From positions 1-8,461 of the forward strand of contig JAJYXA010000152.1 in the NCBI GenBank assembly GCA_021791235.1: a DNA stretch of 8,461 nt, written 5' to 3'. Every line of letters begins with the position of its first letter. The first letter of the stretch is position 1. Both the position numbers and the translations under genes were made by a program. This DNA comes from Pseudomonadota bacterium. Its GTDB lineage: Bacteria; Pseudomonadota; Gammaproteobacteria; Burkholderiales; Thiobacillaceae. Below are positions 5,646 through 8,461 of the stretch, piece by piece. The notes below the pieces were generated by a model. The model did not search any database. It was not told where the DNA came from and saw nothing but the letters and a program-made list of their open reading frames with translations.

Positions 5646-6545
5646 ATGGCTACGCTTGCCCCCTCCACTTCCGCGCTCGACGCCCTGGCGCCCCTTAAAG
5701 CCTGGTGGCCGATCATCCTCGGCCTGCTGGTGCTGTATGCGCCCACCTACTGGATGCTGGCGCACGGTCTGTGGAACTCGGACGATTATGCCCACGGCCC
5801 CATCGTGCTGATCGTTACGCTGTATCTGATCTGGCAGCAGCGCGCCGTATTCACGAACGACGCCGCAACTCTGCCCACGCGCGGCGAAGTTGCGGCTGGC
5901 TGGATGCTGCTCGTCGCCGGCCTGCTGGCGTATGCGCTGGGCCGCTCGCAGGACATCCTGCTGTTCGAGGTGGGCTCGCAGATTCCGGTCATCCTCGGCG
6001 CGCTGCTCGTCACGCTGGGAACGAAAGCCGCGCGCGCGCTGTGGTTCGCGCTGTTCTTCCTGCTGTTCATGGTGCCGTTGCCGGGCTTTGTGGTCGACAC
6101 CGCCACCGGCCCGCTCAAGCAATACATTTCGGTCATCGCAGAACAGGTGCTGTACGCGGCCGGTTACCCCGTCGCGCGCAGCGGCGTCATGCTCACCGTG
6201 GGGCAATACCAGCTGCTGGTGGCCGACGCCTGCTCCGGCCTGCACTCCATGTTCAGCCTGTCGGCCATGGGCCTGCTGTATCTGTACCTGATGCAGCGCA
6301 CCAGCCTCGCGCGCAACCTCATCATCATGGCCGCCATTCTGCCGATTGCATTCGCCGCCAACGTGGTGCGCGTCATCATCCTGATCCTGGTGACCTACCA
6401 CCTGGGCGACGAAGCCGGGCAGGGCTTCCTGCATGGCTTTGCCGGGATCATGCTGTTCGTGATAGGGCTGCTGTTTTTGTTTGCGCTGGACGGGGTGCTG
6501 GGATTTTTCTTCCCCGACCGACCGCGCGCACGGGCGCAGGCCTGA
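5646..6545 (+). CDS. xrtB: Exosortase B
   Basis: Exosortases are multi-pass inner-membrane cysteine transpeptidase-like enzymes that cut the C-terminal PEP-CTERM sorting signal of exported proteins. They are found with EPS loci and are functionally analogous to sortases. The product is 299 residues, a normal length. The catalytic triad is visible: Cys196 in DACSGLHSM, Arg242 in NVVRVIIL and His263 in GFLHGFAG. About eight hydrophobic helices occur, including 20-38, 50-64, 84-98, 112-126, 131-145, 222-239, 242-251 and 266-288. The N-terminal SDDYAHGPIV (45-54) is the usual exosortase opening motif. No strong Shine-Dalgarno precedes the ATG, which is 4 bases after the epsG stop, so translation is probably coupled to epsG. 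The B subtype is assigned from the neighbours (epsE/F/G upstream, epsI downstream) and the overall sequence. Confidence 0.93.
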   Translation: MATLAPSTSALDALAPLKAWWPIILGLLVLYAPTYWMLAHGLWNSDDYAHGPIVLIVTLYLIWQQRAVFTNDAATLPTRGEVAAGWMLLVAGLLAYALGRSQDILLFEVGSQIPVILGALLVTLGTKAARALWFALFFLLFMVPLPGFVVDTATGPLKQYISVIAEQVLYAAGYPVARSGVMLTVGQYQLLVADACSGLHSMFSLSAMGLLYLYLMQRTSLARNLIIMAAILPIAFAANVVRVIILILVTYHLGDEAGQGFLHGFAGIMLFVIGLLFLFALDGVLGFFFPDRPRARAQA

Positions 6546-6613
6546 TGTCATGCGTACGCAACTGAATCCGATCAGAATAGGGAGTCTGTCGATCAAACCC
6601 GAAAATAAAGCGG

Positions 6614-6680
6614 GTCGCCATTCCGGCGAATGCCGGAATCCAGTCCATTCAACTGGACACCGGCGTACGCCGGTGTGACG
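6614..6680 (+). repeat. Two-hairpin dispersed repeat (family A)
   Basis: This 67-base copy has hairpins ATTCCGGCGAATGCCGGAAT and ACACCGGCGTACGCCGGTGT. The usual GTCATTCC start is GTCGCCATTCC here and the spacer between the hairpins is slightly shorter. It lies in the 169-base xrtB-epsI gap and ends 34 bases before epsI. The rest of the gap (6546-6613) shows nothing recognisable. Confidence 0.87.
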
Positions 6681-6714
6681 AAATGCGGGCCGGATCAATC
6701 ATTCTGGAGGCAAT

Positions 6715-7410
6715 ATGAAACTCATCAGCTTCAAACACCTCGTCATCGGGCTGTGCATGTTTGCCGCCGCCGGCATGGCGCTGGCACTCAAGCCCACCGC
6801 CAAGGTTGCGGATGCCGGGCCCAAGGTCGATCTGGAAACGCTGATCCCCAAAACGTTCGGCGACTGGAAAATCGACGAAACCATCACGCCGCTGATCGCC
6901 AACCCCGAGCAGGAAGCGCTCATCAACAAAATCTACAACCAGACGCTCACGCGCACCTACGTCAATTCGCGCAACGAGCGCATCATGCTGTCCATCGCCT
7001 ATGGCGGCGACCAGAGCGACAACATGGCGGTGCATAAGCCCGAGGTCTGCTATCCCGCCCAAGGCTTCCAGATTCTCAAGACTCCCACCATCGGCACGTT
7101 CTCCACCGACCAGGGCAGCATCCCCGTCAAACGCCTGGTGGCCACGCAGGGGCAGCGCATCGAGCCGATCACCTACTGGACGACCGTGGGCGACACCGTC
7201 GCCGTGAGCGGGCTGAAGTGGAAGCTGCAGCAACTGAAATACGGCCTCACCGGCAAGATTCCCGATGGCCTGCTGTTCAGGATTTCGAGCATCCAGGCCG
7301 ACGATGCGAAGGCCTACCAAAACCAGGATGCATTCACCCGCGATCTGCTCAAGGCGATGTCGCCCGGCGGGCGTGAACGCATCATCGGCAACCCTAACCC
7401 AGCCAGCTGA
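6715..7410 (+). CDS. epsI: EpsI, exosortase-B-associated protein
   Basis: EpsI-family proteins accompany exosortases, either as separate genes or fused to the exosortase C-terminus. Their biochemical role is not settled. The product is 231 residues. Residues about 8-25 are a hydrophobic N-terminal segment after Lys2/Lys7, a signal anchor or uncleaved signal peptide, so the bulk is probably periplasmic. The family hallmarks are present: the FGDWK opening (48-52), a [19 protein letters not shown] strand region (82-100) and the invariant-type [12 protein letters not shown] (107-118) with His107 and Cys112. A strong ribosome binding site, TGGAGG (6705-6710), is 4 bases before the ATG. That site is much better than those of its neighbours and fits separate translation initiation after the repeat-filled gap. 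gmd follows after 53 bases. Confidence 0.92.
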   Translation: MKLISFKHLVIGLCMFAAAGMALALKPTAKVADAGPKVDLETLIPKTFGDWKIDETITPLIANPEQEALINKIYNQTLTRTYVNSRNERIMLSIAYGGDQSDNMAVHKPEVCYPAQGFQILKTPTIGTFSTDQGSIPVKRLVATQGQRIEPITYWTTVGDTVAVSGLKWKLQQLKYGLTGKIPDGLLFRISSIQADDAKAYQNQDAFTRDLLKAMSPGGRERIIGNPNPAS

Positions 7411-7463
7411 ACTGTTTGGCTTTGCATATCCCACCCGACTGCCCACCCATTAACGACCACACC

Positions 7464-8461
7464 ATGACCAAAAAAGCCCTCATCACCGGCGTCACCGGCC
7501 AGGACGGCGCCTACCTTGCCGAATTCCTGCTGGCCAAAGGCTACGAAGTCCACGGCATCAAGCGCCGCACCTCGCTGTTCAACACCGACCGCATCGACCA
7601 CCTCTACCAGGATCCGCACGAGCAGGGCCGCCGCTTCATCCTGCACCACGGCGATCTCACCGACAGCTCCAGCCTCATCCGCATCATCCAGCAGGTGCAG
7701 CCCGACGAAATCTACAACCTGGCCGCGCAAAGCCACGTCGCCGTCAGCTTCGAGGAACCCGAATACACCGCCAACTCCGACGCGCTGGGCGCCCTGCGCA
7801 TCCTCGAAGCCATCCGCATCCTCGGCCTGGAAAAGCAAACCCGCTTCTACCAGGCCAGCACCTCCGAGCTCTTCGGCCTGGTGCAGGAAACCCCGCAGAA
7901 GGAAACCACCCCCTTCTACCCGAGGAGCCCCTATGCCGTCGCCAAGCTCTACGCCTACTGGATCACCGTCAACTACCGCGAAGCCTACGGCATGTATGCC
8001 TGCAACGGCATCCTGTTCAACCACGAAAGCCCGGTGCGCGGCGAAACCTTCGTCACCCGCAAGATCACCCGCGCACTCGCCAGGATCAAGCTCGGCCTGC
8101 AGGACTGCCTCTTCCTCGGCAACATGTCGGCCCGCCGCGACTGGGGCCACGCCAGGGACTACGTCGAAATGCAGTGGCTGATGCTGCAGCAGGAAACGCC
8201 CGAGGACTTCGTCATCGCCACCGGCGTCCAGTACTCCGTCCGGGACTTCGTCAACGCCGCCGCCAGGGAGCTCGGCATGCAAATCCGCTGGGAAGGGCAG
8301 GGCGTCGACGAGAAAGGCTACGACGCCCATGGCAAATGCATCGTCGCCGTCGACCCGCGCTACTTCCGCCCCACCGAAGTCGAAACCCTCCTGGGGGACC
8401 CCGGCAAGGCCAAGCAGAAACTGGGCTGGACCCCCAGAATCACCTTCGACGAACTGGTGGC
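7464..8461 (+). CDS. gmd: GDP-mannose 4,6-dehydratase, 3'-truncated by the window end
   Basis: Gmd converts GDP-D-mannose to GDP-4-keto-6-deoxy-D-mannose in the cytoplasm, the branch point for GDP-L-fucose, GDP-D-rhamnose and GDP-perosamine, which are typical EPS or O-antigen sugars. The window shows 332 codons with no stop; E. coli Gmd is 373 residues, so about 40 are missing. It is an extended short-chain dehydrogenase. The Rossmann motif is [16 protein letters not shown] (8-23). Thr133 and Glu135 lie in STSELFG, and the catalytic pair Tyr157/Lys161 is in SPYAVAK. The substrate-contacting [16 protein letters not shown] is at 186-201, and [13 protein letters not shown] (222-234) is highly conserved in Gmd. 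No good Shine-Dalgarno is seen before the ATG. The 53-base gap to epsI has no terminator, so co-transcription is likely. Which final sugar is made depends on genes beyond the window. Confidence 0.95.
   Translation, partial: MTKKALITGVTGQDGAYLAEFLLAKGYEVHGIKRRTSLFNTDRIDHLYQDPHEQGRRFILHHGDLTDSSSLIRIIQQVQPDEIYNLAAQSHVAVSFEEPEYTANSDALGALRILEAIRILGLEKQTRFYQASTSELFGLVQETPQKETTPFYPRSPYAVAKLYAYWITVNYREAYGMYACNGILFNHESPVRGETFVTRKITRALARIKLGLQDCLFLGNMSARRDWGHARDYVEMQWLMLQQETPEDFVIATGVQYSVRDFVNAAARELGMQIRWEGQGVDEKGYDAHGKCIVAVDPRYFRPTEVETLLGDPGKAKQKLGWTPRITFDELV

Noticed and set aside
584..6680. The spaced repeats as a CRISPR array
   Set aside because: Copies are hundreds to thousands of bases apart with genes between them, one is inverted, and there are no regular spacers.
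5601..6698. Long minus-strand open frame opposite xrtB
   Set aside because: It is very rich in Gln, His, Arg and Glu as expected from the antisense of membrane helices, spans a repeat, and conflicts with a complete exosortase.
7314..8330. Long minus-strand open frame opposite gmd
   Set aside because: Gmd is conserved over its whole visible length on the plus strand; the opposite frame has no motif.

Overview
The window is a piece of an exopolysaccharide (EPS) biosynthesis locus of the exosortase-B type, on the plus strand throughout. Every recognisable gene belongs to the set found in Gram-negative, mostly betaproteobacterial, EPS/PEP-CTERM loci: epsL, epsE, epsF, epsG, xrtB and epsI. The high GC content, the gene set and the dispersed hairpin repeats suggest a betaproteobacterium (Nitrosomonadales- or Rhodocyclales-like). 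Genus cannot be decided from this stretch.

Layout. Positions 1-558 hold the 3' end of a CPBP/CAAX-protease-like membrane protein, cut by the window edge. epsL (about 669-1868) follows and encodes an outer-membrane beta-barrel whose start lies inside a dispersed repeat. Then come epsE (2186-2980, periplasmic polysaccharide-export protein), epsF (3106-4491, Wzz-type inner-membrane chain-length protein), epsG (4754-5641, BY-kinase-like ATPase partner of EpsF), xrtB (5646-6545, exosortase B), epsI (6715-7410, exosortase-associated protein) and gmd (7464 to the window end, GDP-mannose 4,6-dehydratase, 3'-truncated). No gene is convincing on the minus strand. I saw no tRNA, rRNA, CRISPR array or transposase gene.

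How the genes fit together. Gmd makes a GDP-6-deoxyhexose precursor. EpsF and EpsG form the inner-membrane co-polymerase pair that sets chain length and drives export. EpsE carries the chain across the periplasm, and EpsL is a candidate outer-membrane pore. XrtB cleaves and anchors or releases PEP-CTERM proteins, with EpsI and the CAAX-like protein as accessory factors. No PEP-CTERM substrate is in the window.

The least expected features are these. EpsG starts with two tandem 24-residue motifs, separated by 5 residues, that match the spacing of the MshEN cyclic-di-GMP binding module, and its nucleotide site has lost the P-loop lysine and other key residues. Every intergenic gap over 100 bases contains hairpin repeats: four copies of a two-hairpin, REPIN-like element of about 68 bases, one copy of an 84-base inverted repeat, and a tandem array of a third family. 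The gaps under 100 bases contain none. One copy of the third family supplies the first codons of epsL.
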